A program made the translations under genes and the position numbers. The notes under the pieces are model-generated. The model searched no databases, was not told where the DNA came from, and saw only the letters and a program-made list of their open reading frames with translations. Below are positions 16,270 through 25,661 of a stretch of DNA of 64,000 nt, in pieces. Within the stretch, counting starts at the first letter, position 1. Every line of letters starts with the position of its first letter. The DNA is from Thermoactinospora rubra. Its GTDB lineage: Bacteria > Actinomycetota > Actinomycetes > Streptosporangiales > Streptosporangiaceae. Location of the stretch: assembly GCF_002093975.1 (NCBI RefSeq), contig NZ_MSZZ01000058.1, positions 1-64,000 on the forward strand. The letters are read 5' to 3'.

Positions 16270-17337
16270 GTGAAGGCTCTCGTACTGGCCGGCGGGTCGG
16301 GCACGCGACTGCGGCCGATCACCCACACCTCGGCCAAGCAGTTGGTCCCCGTGGCGAACAAGCCCGTGCTCTTCTACGGCCTGGAGTCGATCGCGGCGGC
16401 GGGGATCGTCGAGGTCGGCGTCGTCGTGGGCGACACCCAGGCCGAGATCGAGGCGGCGGTCGGCGACGGGTCCGCCTTCGGCCTCGAGGTCACCTATCTC
16501 CGGCAGGAGGCCCCGCTGGGCCTGGCGCACGCCGTCCTCATCGCCCGCGACTACCTGGGCGAGGACGACTTCGTCATGTACCTCGGGGACAACTTCATCG
16601 TCGGCGGCATCACCTCGCTGGTCGACCGCTTCCGCGCCGAGCGCGCCGCCGCCCAGATCATGCTGACCAAGGTGTCGGACCCGCGGCAGTTCGGCGTGGC
16701 CGAGCTCGACGCGGCGGGGCGGGTGATCGGGCTGGAGGAGAAGCCCGCTCGCCCGCGCAGCGACCTGGCGCTGGTCGGCGTCTACATGTTCACGCCGGTC
16801 GTGCACGACGTCGTCAGGGAGCTGAAGCCGTCCGCGCGCGGCGAGCTGGAGATCACCGACGCCATCCAGCGGCTCATCGACCTCGGCCACCCGGTGGATT
16901 CCGTCGTCATCTCCGGCTACTGGAAGGACACCGGCAACGTCACCGACATGCTGGAGGTCAACCGGCTGGTCCTGGAGTCGGTCGAGCGCCGGCTCGACGG
17001 CGACGTCGACGCGGGCAGCGAGCTGATCGGCCGGGTGGTGGTCGAGGCCGGCGCGCAGGTGAGCGGCTCGCGCATTGTGGGACCGGTGGTCATCGGCCCG
17101 GGAACCACGGTCCGCGACTCCTACATCGGCCCCTTCACCTCCGTCGCGGCCGGATGCTCGATCGCCGACAGCGAGATCGAGTACTCCATCGTGCTGCCGC
17201 GCGCCTCCATCGCCGGAGTGGGCCGCATCGAGGCCTCCCTCATCGGACACGACGTCGAGGTCACCCCCGCTCCCCCCACGCCCCGCGCCCACCGGCTGGT
17301 GCTCGGCGACCACAGTAAGGTGCAGATCAGTCCATGA
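16270..17337 (+). CDS. rmlA: glucose-1-phosphate thymidylyltransferase (RmlA/StrD type)
   Basis: A 355-residue nucleotidyltransferase making dTDP-glucose, step 1 of dTDP-rhamnose synthesis. The N-terminal signature LVLAGGSGTRLRPITHTSAKQLVPVANKP is complete, with YLGDNFI and ISGYWKDTGN later. The C-terminal hexapeptide-like extension (about 245-355, VVIGPGTTVRDSYIGPFTSV) marks the long StrD-type form. Start GTG 16270 is two bases after the previous stop, and the end overlaps rmlB by four bases. Confidence 0.95.
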   Translation: MKALVLAGGSGTRLRPITHTSAKQLVPVANKPVLFYGLESIAAAGIVEVGVVVGDTQAEIEAAVGDGSAFGLEVTYLRQEAPLGLAHAVLIARDYLGEDDFVMYLGDNFIVGGITSLVDRFRAERAAAQIMLTKVSDPRQFGVAELDAAGRVIGLEEKPARPRSDLALVGVYMFTPVVHDVVRELKPSARGELEITDAIQRLIDLGHPVDSVVISGYWKDTGNVTDMLEVNRLVLESVERRLDGDVDAGSELIGRVVVEAGAQVSGSRIVGPVVIGPGTTVRDSYIGPFTSVAAGCSIADSEIEYSIVLPRASIAGVGRIEASLIGHDVEVTPAPPTPRAHRLVLGDHSKVQISP

Positions 17338-18293
17338 GGGTTCTCGTCACCGGCGGAGCCGGCTTCATCGGCTCCCACTACGTCCGCACGCTCGTCACCG
17401 GCGGCTACCCGGCGTTCGCCGGAGCCCGGGTGACCGTGCTGGACAAGCTCACCTACGCCGGCAACCCCGCCAACCTGGCGCCGGTCGAGGGGCGCTTCGA
17501 CTTCGTCAAGGGCGACGTGTGCGACGCCGGGCTGCTGGCCGAGGTCGTGCCCGGCCACGACGTGGTCGTCAACTTCGCGGCCGAGTCCCACGTCGACCGC
17601 TCCATCGACGGGGCCGCCGAGTTCGTCCGCACCAACGTGCTGGGCGTGCAGACGCTCATGCAGGCGTGCCTCGACGCGGGCGTCTCCAGGGTCGTGCAGG
17701 TGTCGACGGACGAGGTCTACGGCTCGATCGAGGAGGGCTCCTGGCGCGAGGACGCCCCGCTCGCCCCACGCTCGCCGTACGCCGCCTCCAAGGCTGGCGG
17801 CGACATGATCGCCCGCGCGTACGCGATCACGCACGGCCTGCCCGTCTCGATCACCCGCTGCGGCAACAACTACGGCCCCTACCAGTACCCCGAGAAGATC
17901 ATCCCGCTGTTCGTGACCAACCTCCTGGAGGGCAGGAAGGTCCCGCTGTACGGCGACGGCGGCAACGTCCGCGACTGGATCCACGTGGCCGACCACTGCG
18001 CGGGCATCCAGTTGGTGGCCGAGCGCGGCGAGCCGGGCGAGGTCTACCACATCGCCGGTACGGCGGAGCTGACCAACAAGGAGCTCACCGGGCGGCTGCT
18101 GGAGGCGCTCGGCCACGGCTGGGACATGGTCGAGCCGGTGGCCGACCGCAAGGGGCACGACCGGCGCTACTCCCTGGACGACGCCAAGCTGCGCACCCTG
18201 GGCTACGCGCCCGCCATCGGGTTCGAGGAGGGACTGGCCGCGACCGTCGCCTGGTACGCCGCCAACACCGAGTGGTGGAAGGCGCTGCGATGA
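17334..18293 (+). CDS. rmlB: dTDP-glucose 4,6-dehydratase
   Basis: A 319-residue extended short-chain dehydrogenase performing step 2 of dTDP-rhamnose synthesis. It has the NAD motif VTGGAGFIGSHYVRTL, VNFAAESHVDRSI, the active-site region VSTDEVYGSIEEGSW with Thr-Asp-Glu, and catalytic YAASKAGGDM. TRCGNNYGPYQYPEKIIPLF and GDGGNVRDWIHVADHC are RmlB-specific. It overlaps rmlA and rmlD by four bases each. Confidence 0.96.
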   Translation: MRVLVTGGAGFIGSHYVRTLVTGGYPAFAGARVTVLDKLTYAGNPANLAPVEGRFDFVKGDVCDAGLLAEVVPGHDVVVNFAAESHVDRSIDGAAEFVRTNVLGVQTLMQACLDAGVSRVVQVSTDEVYGSIEEGSWREDAPLAPRSPYAASKAGGDMIARAYAITHGLPVSITRCGNNYGPYQYPEKIIPLFVTNLLEGRKVPLYGDGGNVRDWIHVADHCAGIQLVAERGEPGEVYHIAGTAELTNKELTGRLLEALGHGWDMVEPVADRKGHDRRYSLDDAKLRTLGYAPAIGFEEGLAATVAWYAANTEWWKALR

Positions 18294-19135
18294 CCCGCTG
18301 GCTGATCATGGGCGCCGGTGGGATGCTCGCCACCGACCTGGTCGCGCGCCTGGAGGCCGAGGCGCCCGACGAGGTGGTCGCCCTCGCCAGGGCGGCGCTC
18401 GACGTCCGCGACGGGGCGGCGGTCCGGCGGGCGGTGCGGGACGTCAAGCCCGACGTGGTGGTGAACTGCGCGGCGTGGAACCTCGTGGACGACGCCGAGT
18501 CGCGCGAGGAGGAGGCGACCGCCGTCAACGGTCACGCGGTGTGCCTCCTCGCGGCGGCCTGCGGCGAGGCCGGTGCCCGCCTCGTCCACCTGTCGACCGA
18601 CTACGTGTTCGCCGGTGAAGCCTCCAGCCCCTATGCGGAGGACGCGCCGACGTCGCCGCTGAACGCCTACGGGCGCGGCAAGCTCGCCGGCGAGCGGGCG
18701 GTGCTGGAGCAGCTGCCCCTGACCGGCTACGTGGTGCGCACGGCCTGGCTGTACGGCGCGCACGGCCGCAACTTCGTGCGCACCATGGCCCGCCTGGCCG
18801 AGGAGCGCGACACCGTGGACGTGGTCGACGACCAGCGCGGCCAGCCGACCTGGACCGCGGACCTGGCCGAGCAACTGCTGCGGCTGGTCCGCTCCGAGGC
18901 CCCCGCCGGGGTCTACCACGGCACGAACTCGGGCGAGGCCACCTGGTACGAGCTGGCCCGCGAGGTCTTCGCGCGGCTCGGCCACGACCCGTCCCGCGTG
19001 CGGCCGGTGCCGACCGCCGCCTTCCCGCGCCCGGCCCGCCGTCCCTCCTACAGCGTCCTCGGGCACGCCCGATGGGCGGCGGCGGGGCTGCCCCCGATGC
19101 GGCCCTGGCGTGAGGCCCTGCGCGAGTTCCTCTGA
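18290..19135 (+). CDS. rmlD: dTDP-4-dehydrorhamnose reductase
   Basis: A 281-residue NADPH-dependent reductase performing the last step to dTDP-L-rhamnose. It has the Rossmann start WLIMGAGGMLATDLV, VNCAAWNLVDDAE, LSTDYVFAG, the catalytic Tyr in NAYGRGKLAGE and RTAWLYGAHGRNFVRTM. The first glycine motif, GAGGMLA, is slightly different from the common GxxGQLG. It overlaps rmlB (4 bases) and the MFS gene (1 base). Confidence 0.94.
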   Translation: MTRWLIMGAGGMLATDLVARLEAEAPDEVVALARAALDVRDGAAVRRAVRDVKPDVVVNCAAWNLVDDAESREEEATAVNGHAVCLLAAACGEAGARLVHLSTDYVFAGEASSPYAEDAPTSPLNAYGRGKLAGERAVLEQLPLTGYVVRTAWLYGAHGRNFVRTMARLAEERDTVDVVDDQRGQPTWTADLAEQLLRLVRSEAPAGVYHGTNSGEATWYELAREVFARLGHDPSRVRPVPTAAFPRPARRPSYSVLGHARWAAAGLPPMRPWREALREFL

Positions 19136-20358
19136 TGTACGTGGCGGAGAGTCGTGCGCCGATCCCCGCGGGGACCGGCCGGGTGCTGACGGGCAACGTG
19201 CTGGCGCTGGGCTGGGTGAGCCTGCTCACCGACGTGTCGTCGGAGATGGTCACCGCCGTCCTGCCCGTTTACCTGGTGTTCACGCTGGGGCTGGGCGCGC
19301 TGGAGTTCGGGTTCCTGGACGGCCTGTACACCGGGGCGACCACGCTGTTACGGCTGGCCGGCGGCCACGTGGCCGACAGGTTCGGCCGCCGCAAGCCGGT
19401 CGCCGGAGTGGGCTACGGGCTGTCGGCGGTCAGCAAACTCGGCTTCCTGGCCGTGGGGAGCTCGGTGCCGGGCATCGGGCTGATGATCGGCGCCGACCGG
19501 ATGGGCAAGGGCCTGCGCACCGCCCCGCGCGACGCGATCATCTCGCTGAGCGCGCCGGGCGCGGCGCTGGGCCGCGCCTTCGGGCTGCACCGCGCCATGG
19601 ACACGGCGGGCGCCATGGCCGGGCCGCTGGTGGCCTTCGGCGTACTGGCGCTGGCCGCGCAGGCCATGGACGCGGTGTTCTTCACCAGCTTCTGCGTCGC
19701 GGCCGTGGGCGTGCTGGTGCTGGTGCTGTTCGTCCGCGAGCCGGCCACGACCGCCCCGGCGTCGTCGCGTCCCACACTGCGGGCCATGGCGGGGCTGCTG
19801 GGCGCCGGGCCGTTCCGCCGGGTGGTGCTGGCCGTGCTGCTGCTGTCGCTCACCACGGTCAGCGACGCGTTCCTGTACCTGCTGCTCCAGCAGTTGCTCG
19901 GGCTGCCGCCGGAGTACCTGCCGCTGCTGCCCGTCGTCGTGGCGGGCGTCTACCTGGCCGCGGCGGTGCCGTTCGGGCGGCTGGCCGACCGGGTGGGGCG
20001 CCGCCGCGCGGTGTTCGGCGGCTACGCGGGCATCCTCGCGTGCTACGCGCTCGTCCTGGCCGGTGCGGGACCGGCGCCCGTCGTCGCGGTCGCCGTGCTG
20101 GCGGTGCGCGGGCTGGCGTACGCGGCCACGGACGGGGTGCAGGTCGCGCTGGCCGGGCCGTTCCTGCCCGAGCGGGTGCGGGCGATGGGCATCGCGGTCC
20201 TGCAGACCGCGCAGGCTCTGGCGGCGATGTGCTGCTCGTGGCTGTTCGGCGCGCTGTGGGCGGTCTGGGGGCCGTCGCAGGCCGTGGGAACGCTGGCCGG
20301 CGGGATGACGCTCGCCCTGGCCGCATCGTGGCTCCTGCTGAGGGGGACGGCGCGGTGA
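19135..20358 (+). CDS. MFS transporter inside the polysaccharide operon
   Basis: A 407-residue, roughly 12-helix carrier. Helix 1 reads LGWVSLLTDVSSEMVTAVLPVYL, and the loop 2-3 motif is GGHVADRFGRRKPVAGVGY, related to motif A (GxxxDRxGRR). The start ATG shares one base with the rmlD stop. Substrate is unknown; a sugar, precursor or efflux function could serve the locus. Codon 72 is TTA (19348), rare in this genome type. Confidence 0.88.
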   Translation: MYVAESRAPIPAGTGRVLTGNVLALGWVSLLTDVSSEMVTAVLPVYLVFTLGLGALEFGFLDGLYTGATTLLRLAGGHVADRFGRRKPVAGVGYGLSAVSKLGFLAVGSSVPGIGLMIGADRMGKGLRTAPRDAIISLSAPGAALGRAFGLHRAMDTAGAMAGPLVAFGVLALAAQAMDAVFFTSFCVAAVGVLVLVLFVREPATTAPASSRPTLRAMAGLLGAGPFRRVVLAVLLLSLTTVSDAFLYLLLQQLLGLPPEYLPLLPVVVAGVYLAAAVPFGRLADRVGRRRAVFGGYAGILACYALVLAGAGPAPVVAVAVLAVRGLAYAATDGVQVALAGPFLPERVRAMGIAVLQTAQALAAMCCSWLFGALWAVWGPSQAVGTLAGGMTLALAASWLLLRGTAR

Positions 20359-21314
20359 AGGGCAGGGTGTGGATCCTCACGGCGGCGGCGTCGGCGCTGG
20401 CGCTGCTGGCGGGCGGCTACATCTTCTGGGCGCGCCAGCCGGGCACGGCCGCGGGCGCGCCGGTGACGCTGGACGGGCTGACGTACCTGTCGGCCGGATC
20501 CGGAACGGCCAACGGCAAGGTCACCCGCGGCGACGGCGGCAGCCGTACCGTGTCGGGCCTGGCCTGCACGCGCTTCTACAGCGCGGGCGGGACCGGGCTG
20601 TGCCTGCGCCCCGAGCACGGGGCCGTCACCCGCTACCACGCGATCGTGCTGGACCGGAACCTCAAGGAGAGGCGGCGCGTCGAGCTGCCGGGAGCGCCCA
20701 GCCGCGCCCGCGTCTCGGCCGGGGGTCACCTGGCGGCGTGGACGGTCTTCGTGGCGGGCGACTCCTACCTGGCCTCCGGGCTGTCCACCCGCACCGGCAT
20801 CGCCGACCTGCGCACCGGCCAGGTCATCGCGTCCCTGGAGGAGCTGCCGCTCTACCGGGACGGCGCCCGGGTCACCGCGGTGGACGTCAACTACTGGGGC
20901 GTCACCTTCGCCGCCGACGAGGACGCCTTCTACGTCTCGGTCAAGACCGGCGACGTCGTCTACCTCGCCAAGGGCAGCCTGCGTGCCCGCCGGATGGACA
21001 TCCTGCGCGGCAACGCCGAGTGTCCCTCCCTGTCGCCGGACGGCACCCGCGTGGCCTACAAGAAGCGGGTGCGCGGCGGCGAGGCGCCGTGGCGCTTCCA
21101 CGTGCTGGACCTGGCCTCCGGCCGGGAGACCCCGCTCGCCGAGACCGCCAGCGTCGACGACCAGATCGCCTGGCTGGACCCCGACACCCTGATGTACGCC
21201 AAGGTCCGCGGCGACACCAGCGACGTCTGGTCCGTTCCCGCCGACGGCTCGGGCGCCCCCCGCCTGCTGGTCAAGGACGCCTTCTCACCCGCCCCGCCGG
21301 AGGACGCGCCGTGA
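20355..21314 (+). CDS. membrane-anchored PD40/propeller-like protein
   Basis: A 319-residue protein with one N-terminal membrane helix (VWILTAAASALALLAGGYIFWA) and an extracytoplasmic domain. WD40-like blades include CPSLSPDGTRVAYKKR, ARVSAGGHLAAWTVFVAGD and DQIAWLDPDTLMYAKV, resembling TolB/PD40 beta-propellers. GTG 20355 overlaps the MFS stop, and its end overlaps the next glycosyltransferase. Its position suggests a role in polymer handling outside the membrane; the function is not known. Confidence 0.75.
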   Translation: MKGRVWILTAAASALALLAGGYIFWARQPGTAAGAPVTLDGLTYLSAGSGTANGKVTRGDGGSRTVSGLACTRFYSAGGTGLCLRPEHGAVTRYHAIVLDRNLKERRRVELPGAPSRARVSAGGHLAAWTVFVAGDSYLASGLSTRTGIADLRTGQVIASLEELPLYRDGARVTAVDVNYWGVTFAADEDAFYVSVKTGDVVYLAKGSLRARRMDILRGNAECPSLSPDGTRVAYKKRVRGGEAPWRFHVLDLASGRETPLAETASVDDQIAWLDPDTLMYAKVRGDTSDVWSVPADGSGAPRLLVKDAFSPAPPEDAP

Positions 21315-22273
21315 ACCTCTCCGTGATCATCGTCACCTACCGCAGCGCCGCCTACATCGGCCGGTGCCTGGAAGCGGTGAGCCGGGCCGTGGACGGGCTG
21401 GACGCCGAGGTGATCGTCGTCGACAACGACTCCCCGGACGACACCGTCGCCGCCGTGCGCTCGGCGGCGCCCTGGGCCACCACCCTGCCGCGCACCGACA
21501 ACGACGGGTTCGCCGGCGGCTGCGCGGCCGGCGCCGAGCTGGCCAAGGGCCGCCACCTGCTGTTCCTCAACCCGGACGCGGTGGTGCGGCCGGACGCCTT
21601 GGCCGAGCTGCTGGCCTGCGCGCGGGCCCATCCCGACGCCGGCGTGGTGGGCGGCCGGTGCGTCACCGAGGACGGCACGAGCGACCCCCGCTCCTGGTGG
21701 GGCCGTCCCACCCTGTGGTCGCTGCTGTGCTTCGCGACCGGGCTGTCGACGGTCTTCCCCGGGCACCGGCTGTTCGATCCGGAGTCGCCACGCCCCTGGT
21801 CGGGCGACCCCGGCGAGACGCGCCGGGTCCCGATCGTCACCGGCGCGATGATGCTCGTCGAGCGGGAGCTGTGGGACCGGCTCGGCGGCTTCGACACCCG
21901 GATCTTCATGTACGGCGAGGACGCCGACCTGTGCCTGCGCGCGGCCGAGCTGGGCTACCGGCCCATGGTGACGGCCCGTGCCGCGTTCCTGCACCCCGGC
22001 GGCATGTCGTCGTCCAGCGCGCGCAAGCAGCTGCTGCTCTACACCGGCAAGGCCACCGTGGTCAGGCGGCACTTCCCCCGCGTGACCAGGCCGCTCGCGC
22101 TGGCGCTGCTCCTGCTGGGGGTCTGGCTGCGCGCCACGGCGAGCGGGGCGGTCGCCCCGCCCAACGCGGCCCGGCAGGGCCGCCCCACATCACAGCGACA
22201 GGACTGGAAGCCCCTCTGGAAGGCCCGCAAGCAGTGGCGCCGGGGCTGGAACTTGGAGGAGAGCCCGAGATGA
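21311..22273 (+). CDS. family 2 glycosyltransferase (rhamnosyltransferase-like)
   Basis: A 320-residue GT-A enzyme. NLSVIIVTYRSAAYIGRCLEAV starts the nucleotide-sugar domain, with VIVVDNDSPDDTV and the DxD-like FLNPDAVV. The acceptor part contains TGAMMLVERELWDRLGGFDTRIFMYGEDADLCLRA, typical of WcaA/RfbF-like rhamnosyl or related transferases. A C-terminal hydrophobic stretch (LALALLLLGVWL) may hold it at the membrane. It presumably adds a sugar to the lipid-linked repeat unit. Confidence 0.92.
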   Translation: MNLSVIIVTYRSAAYIGRCLEAVSRAVDGLDAEVIVVDNDSPDDTVAAVRSAAPWATTLPRTDNDGFAGGCAAGAELAKGRHLLFLNPDAVVRPDALAELLACARAHPDAGVVGGRCVTEDGTSDPRSWWGRPTLWSLLCFATGLSTVFPGHRLFDPESPRPWSGDPGETRRVPIVTGAMMLVERELWDRLGGFDTRIFMYGEDADLCLRAAELGYRPMVTARAAFLHPGGMSSSSARKQLLLYTGKATVVRRHFPRVTRPLALALLLLGVWLRATASGAVAPPNAARQGRPTSQRQDWKPLWKARKQWRRGWNLEESPR

Positions 22274-23370
22274 GGCGCATCGAGCTGCTGGACAACCGCG
22301 ACCTGGTCACCCGCATGGTCGACCTGGCGGTGCGCGGGCTGCCCCCGGGATACGTGGACGGGGAGTTCGTCTTCACCCGGCGCGGCACGCCGGGGCCGGA
22401 CGGGCGCTGGACCGCCGTGCCGGAGGGACGCAGCGTCCGGTACGCCGCCATCGTGGCCCTCGGCGTGGCGACGCTGCCCGAGGAGCGGCAGCGGGCCGCC
22501 CTGTCCGGCGACACCGCGCTCGACCTGGCCGGGCGGCTGGTGGCCAGGCTGCCGCGGGTGGACAACCTGGGCGACGCGGCCCTGATCTGCTGGGCCGCCG
22601 CCGAGACCGGCCACCCGGACGTGGCCGCCGCCCTGGATCGCATGGCACGCCTTCGCAGCGACTACACGGTCGAGCTGTCGTGGGTGCTGGCCGGGCTGGT
22701 GGCGGCCGCCGCGGCGGGGCACGGCGGGCTGGAGGAGCGGATCGCCGCCGTCCGGGCCCGGCTCCTCGACGGGCTGCGCGGCCACACCCTCTACCGGCAC
22801 GTGCTCGGCGAGGCCCCCTGGTACCGCGCGCACGTCGGCTGCTTCGCCGACCAGGTCTACCCGCTCCAGGCGCTGGCCCGCCTGCACGCCCTGACCGGCG
22901 ACGAGGCCGCGCTGGCCGCCGCCGCCCAGGTCGCCGACCGGATCTGCGCCGTCCAGGGAGCCGAGGGTCAGTGGTGGTGGCACTACGACGCCCGCACGGG
23001 CGACGTGGTGGAGGGCTACCCCGTCTACAGCGTGCACCAGCTGGCGATGGCGCCGATGGCGCTGCTGGACCTGGCCGACGCCGGCGGCCCGGCGCACGTC
23101 AAGGAGATCGAGCTGGGGCTGGGCTGGATGACCTCCCGGCCGGAGACCGACGAGCCGCTGATCGTGGAGGAGCTCGACCTCACCTGGCGCAAGGCCGCCA
23201 GGAAGGACCCGCGCAAGCTCGTGCGGGGCGTGCGCGCCGCCGCGACCGCCATCCGCAGCGGGACGGGCGTGGGCGTGCTGGACCGCATCTACCCGCCGGT
23301 CGCTGTGGACCGCGAGTGCCGGCCGTACGAGCTCGGCTGGCTGCTGTACGCGTGGGGGTACGAGCGGTGA
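22270..23370 (+). CDS. alpha/alpha-toroid-like protein of unknown function
   Basis: A 366-residue protein rich in paired helices. Repeats such as LGDAALICWAAAETG, VGCFADQVYPLQALARLHALTGD and YSVHQLAMAPMALLDLADAGG suggest an (alpha/alpha) barrel like six-hairpin glycosidases or prenyltransferase-type toroids. The aromatic-rich segment EGQWWWHYDARTGDVVEGYPVYSVHQ could line a carbohydrate site. I cannot assign catalytic residues. It overlaps both neighbours by four bases, so it belongs to the polymer operon. Confidence 0.7.
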   Translation: MRRIELLDNRDLVTRMVDLAVRGLPPGYVDGEFVFTRRGTPGPDGRWTAVPEGRSVRYAAIVALGVATLPEERQRAALSGDTALDLAGRLVARLPRVDNLGDAALICWAAAETGHPDVAAALDRMARLRSDYTVELSWVLAGLVAAAAAGHGGLEERIAAVRARLLDGLRGHTLYRHVLGEAPWYRAHVGCFADQVYPLQALARLHALTGDEAALAAAAQVADRICAVQGAEGQWWWHYDARTGDVVEGYPVYSVHQLAMAPMALLDLADAGGPAHVKEIELGLGWMTSRPETDEPLIVEELDLTWRKAARKDPRKLVRGVRAAATAIRSGTGVGVLDRIYPPVAVDRECRPYELGWLLYAWGYER

Positions 23371-24107
23371 TCACGCGATCGGTCCTCGGCCACCGCCTCC
23401 ACGCGCTCACGCTCGCCGAGGCCGTCTCCCGTTGCGTCACGGCGGTGGAGCGCAGGGAGAACCTGACGATCGGCGTCCTCAACGCCGCCAAGATCGTCAA
23501 GATGCGGTCGGACCGGGAGCTGCGCGAGTCGGTGTCCTCCTGCGACCTGGTCCTCGCCGACGGCCAGTCGGTGGTGTGGGCCTCCAGGCTGCTGCGGCAG
23601 CCGTTACCCGAACGGGTCGCCGGGATCGACCTGTTCACCGAGCTCATGGCCGAGGGCTCCGAGCGCGGCTACCGCGCCTACTTCCTCGGCGCGGAGAACG
23701 AGGTGCTGGAGCGGATGCTCCAGACCGTGCGCGCCCGCTATCCCGGCCTGGTCGTGGCGGGCGCCCGCGACGGCTACTTCACCGACGAGGAGGCCGGGCC
23801 GGTCGCCGACGAGATCGCCGCGGCCAAGCCCGATCTGCTGTTCCTCGGCATGACCTCACCCAAGAAAGAGATCTTCCTGGCCTCCTACGCCCACCGGATC
23901 GACGTCGGCGTGGTCCACGGCGTGGGCGGCTCCTTCGACGTCCTCGGCGGGCGCACACGCCGCGCGCCGCTGTCCTGGCAGCGGCTCGGCCTGGAGTGGC
24001 TCTACCGGCTGCTGCAGGAGCCACGCCGCCTCGGTCCCCGCTACCTGTCCACGAACCTGGCGTTCGTGTGGATGGTGGCCGTCGAGCTGATGGGCGGGCG
24101 GCGATGA
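23367..24107 (+). CDS. WecG/TagA/CpsF-family glycosyltransferase (GT26)
   Basis: A 246-residue GT26 enzyme that would add an N-acetyl-mannosamine-type or related residue to a lipid-linked acceptor. Family landmarks are VLNAAKIVKMRSD, LVLADGQSVVWASRLL with the conserved Asp-Gly, RAYFLGAENEVLERM, LLFLGMTSPKKEIFL, GVGGSFDVLGGRTRRAP and the C-terminal LGLEWLYRLLQEPRRLGPRYL, which can attach to the membrane. GTG 23367 overlaps the previous stop. Codon 80 is TTA (23604). Confidence 0.95.
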   Translation: MITRSVLGHRLHALTLAEAVSRCVTAVERRENLTIGVLNAAKIVKMRSDRELRESVSSCDLVLADGQSVVWASRLLRQPLPERVAGIDLFTELMAEGSERGYRAYFLGAENEVLERMLQTVRARYPGLVVAGARDGYFTDEEAGPVADEIAAAKPDLLFLGMTSPKKEIFLASYAHRIDVGVVHGVGGSFDVLGGRTRRAPLSWQRLGLEWLYRLLQEPRRLGPRYLSTNLAFVWMVAVELMGGRR

Positions 24108-24109
24108 GA

Positions 24110-24913
24110 TCAGGTGCGGCTGCTCTCGTCCCGCAGCCAGGTGGTGAAGTCGCCCGCGCGTACGACCCGGCGGGCCCTGGCCCTGGCCACGAGCGTGACG
24201 CCCAGGAAGACGGCCAGGTGCGGCGCCAGCCACGGCTCCCGCAGCGCGATGCGCACCAGGTCGCCCACACCCGTCCGCGCGTCGCCGCCGCCGATCTCCG
24301 CGACTGCCGTCACCGCCCGGACGCGCCTGCGCAGCAGGTCCGCGACCGTGCGCGGCGGATGCACCCGCACCCGCGCGCCGCGCACGACCGCCCGCTCCCC
24401 GGGGGCGAACGCCAGCGAGGCGGCCAGGTCGTCGCCCATCACCGGGGGCAGCGCCATGACCCGCCTGCCGCCCTCCTCGCCGACCGCGATCACGCCGCGG
24501 CCGAACAACCCCTCCCGTACGGCCGGCAGCCGGCTCCAGATCGCGTAGTAGGCGCGCACCGGCCACGGCCGCCCCTCCATCACCAGATCGCGTTCGGGGG
24601 CGGCGGCCAGGACACGGTCGAGCGCCTCGCACAGGGCCAGCACGTCGGCCGCGCCGATCTCCACGTCGGCGTCCAGGTAGACGCGCGGGAAGGCCGTGGC
24701 GTGCTCGTCGCCCAGGCGCAGCGCCTCCCGTTTGGACGGGACCGGCGTCTCGACCACCCGGGCGCCGAAGGCGGCGGCGACCTCGGCCGTGTCGTCGTCG
24801 CATCCGTTGGCGACCACGACGATCTCGAGATCGGCCCCGCCCAGGCCCTTCAGCAGGCGGCCGAGGACGCGGCCCTCGTTGTGGGCCGGGATGACGACGC
24901 TGGCTTTCGGCAT
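24110..24913 (-). CDS. family 2 glycosyltransferase on the opposite strand
   Basis: A 267-residue GT-A protein starting MPKASVVIPAHNEGRVLGRLLKGL, with VVANGCDDDTAEVA and the metal-binding VYLDADVEIG. The C-terminal third has MGDDLAASLAFAPGERAVV and one hydrophobic helix. It converges on the GT26 gene two bases away and is divergent from the acetyltransferase at 24949, interrupting an otherwise plus-strand operon. I use ATG 24913 because the conserved first strand starts there. Confidence 0.88.
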   Translation of the reverse strand: MPKASVVIPAHNEGRVLGRLLKGLGGADLEIVVVANGCDDDTAEVAAAFGARVVETPVPSKREALRLGDEHATAFPRVYLDADVEIGAADVLALCEALDRVLAAAPERDLVMEGRPWPVRAYYAIWSRLPAVREGLFGRGVIAVGEEGGRRVMALPPVMGDDLAASLAFAPGERAVVRGARVRVHPPRTVADLLRRRVRAVTAVAEIGGGDARTGVGDLVRIALREPWLAPHLAVFLGVTLVARARARRVVRAGDFTTWLRDESSRT

Positions 24914-24948
24914 AGTTCCGAAGTATTCCGCTTTGTGGGGAGCAGGGG

Positions 24949-25560
24949 ATGAACAATCCACAGACCGGTGCGGTACGCATCGCCCCCTCGGCGGATGTGG
25001 ATCCCAGCGCCACGCTGGGCGAGGGCACGGCGATCTGGCACCTGGCGCAGGTCAGGGAGAAGGCGGTGCTCGGGCGGGGCTGCATCGTGGGCCGTGGCGC
25101 CTACGTCGGCACCGGCGTGGTCATCGGCGACAACTGCAAGCTGCAGAACTACGCGCTGGTGTACGAGCCCGCCGTGCTGGAGGACGGGGTGTTCGTCGGC
25201 CCGGCCGCGGTGCTCACCAACGACCGCTACCCCCGCTCGGTGGACCCCTCCGGTCAGCTGAAGCGCGGCGACGACTGGCTGGCCGAGGGGGTGAAGGTGC
25301 GGACCGGCGCGTCCATCGGCGCGCGGGCCGTCATCGTCGCGGGCCGCGAGATCGGCCGTTACGCCCTGGTGGCCGCCGGCGCGGTGGTCACCCGCGACGT
25401 CCCCGCCTTCGCCCTGGTGGCGGGCAACCCGGCGCGGCGCATCGGCTGGGTCGGCCGGGCCGGAGTACGGCTGGCCGAGGCGGGCGAGGGCCGGTGGACC
25501 TGCCCGGACACCGGCGAGACCTACCGGGAAACCCCGGACGGCCTGGAACTCCTGGAATGA
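24949..25560 (+). CDS. left-handed beta-helix N-acetyltransferase (WbpD/WlbB/FdtC type)
   Basis: A 203-residue hexapeptide-repeat acyltransferase. The sequence IWHLAQVREKAVLGRGCIVGRGAYVGTGVVIGDNCKLQNYALVYE, split over several repeats, and VAAGAVVTRDVPAFALVAGNPARRIGWV match enzymes that acetylate the 3- or 4-amino group of nucleotide-linked amino sugars. With the DegT aminotransferases and Gfo/Idh oxidoreductase in this locus it suggests an acetamido sugar. GGGGAGCAGGGG before ATG 24949 is a good ribosome binding site. Confidence 0.9.
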   Translation: MNNPQTGAVRIAPSADVDPSATLGEGTAIWHLAQVREKAVLGRGCIVGRGAYVGTGVVIGDNCKLQNYALVYEPAVLEDGVFVGPAAVLTNDRYPRSVDPSGQLKRGDDWLAEGVKVRTGASIGARAVIVAGREIGRYALVAAGAVVTRDVPAFALVAGNPARRIGWVGRAGVRLAEAGEGRWTCPDTGETYRETPDGLELLE

Positions 25561-25574
25561 CGGCCAGGCCACTG

Positions 25575-25599
25575 ATGACAGTTCCGTAACGGTTGTCAT
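25575..25599. promoter_or_regulatory. nested inverted repeat before the giant secreted protein gene
   Basis: Outer arms ATGACA and TGTCAT enclose an inner CCGT-A-ACGG dyad. It lies 15 bases after the acetyltransferase stop and 62 bases before GTG 25662, so it could be an operator or a weak terminator. Confidence 0.4.
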
Positions 25600-25661
25600 C
25601 CCAGACCACATCCGTCACGTCCAATGAACCGTTCCATCTCGACGCACCATCTGGAGGACGC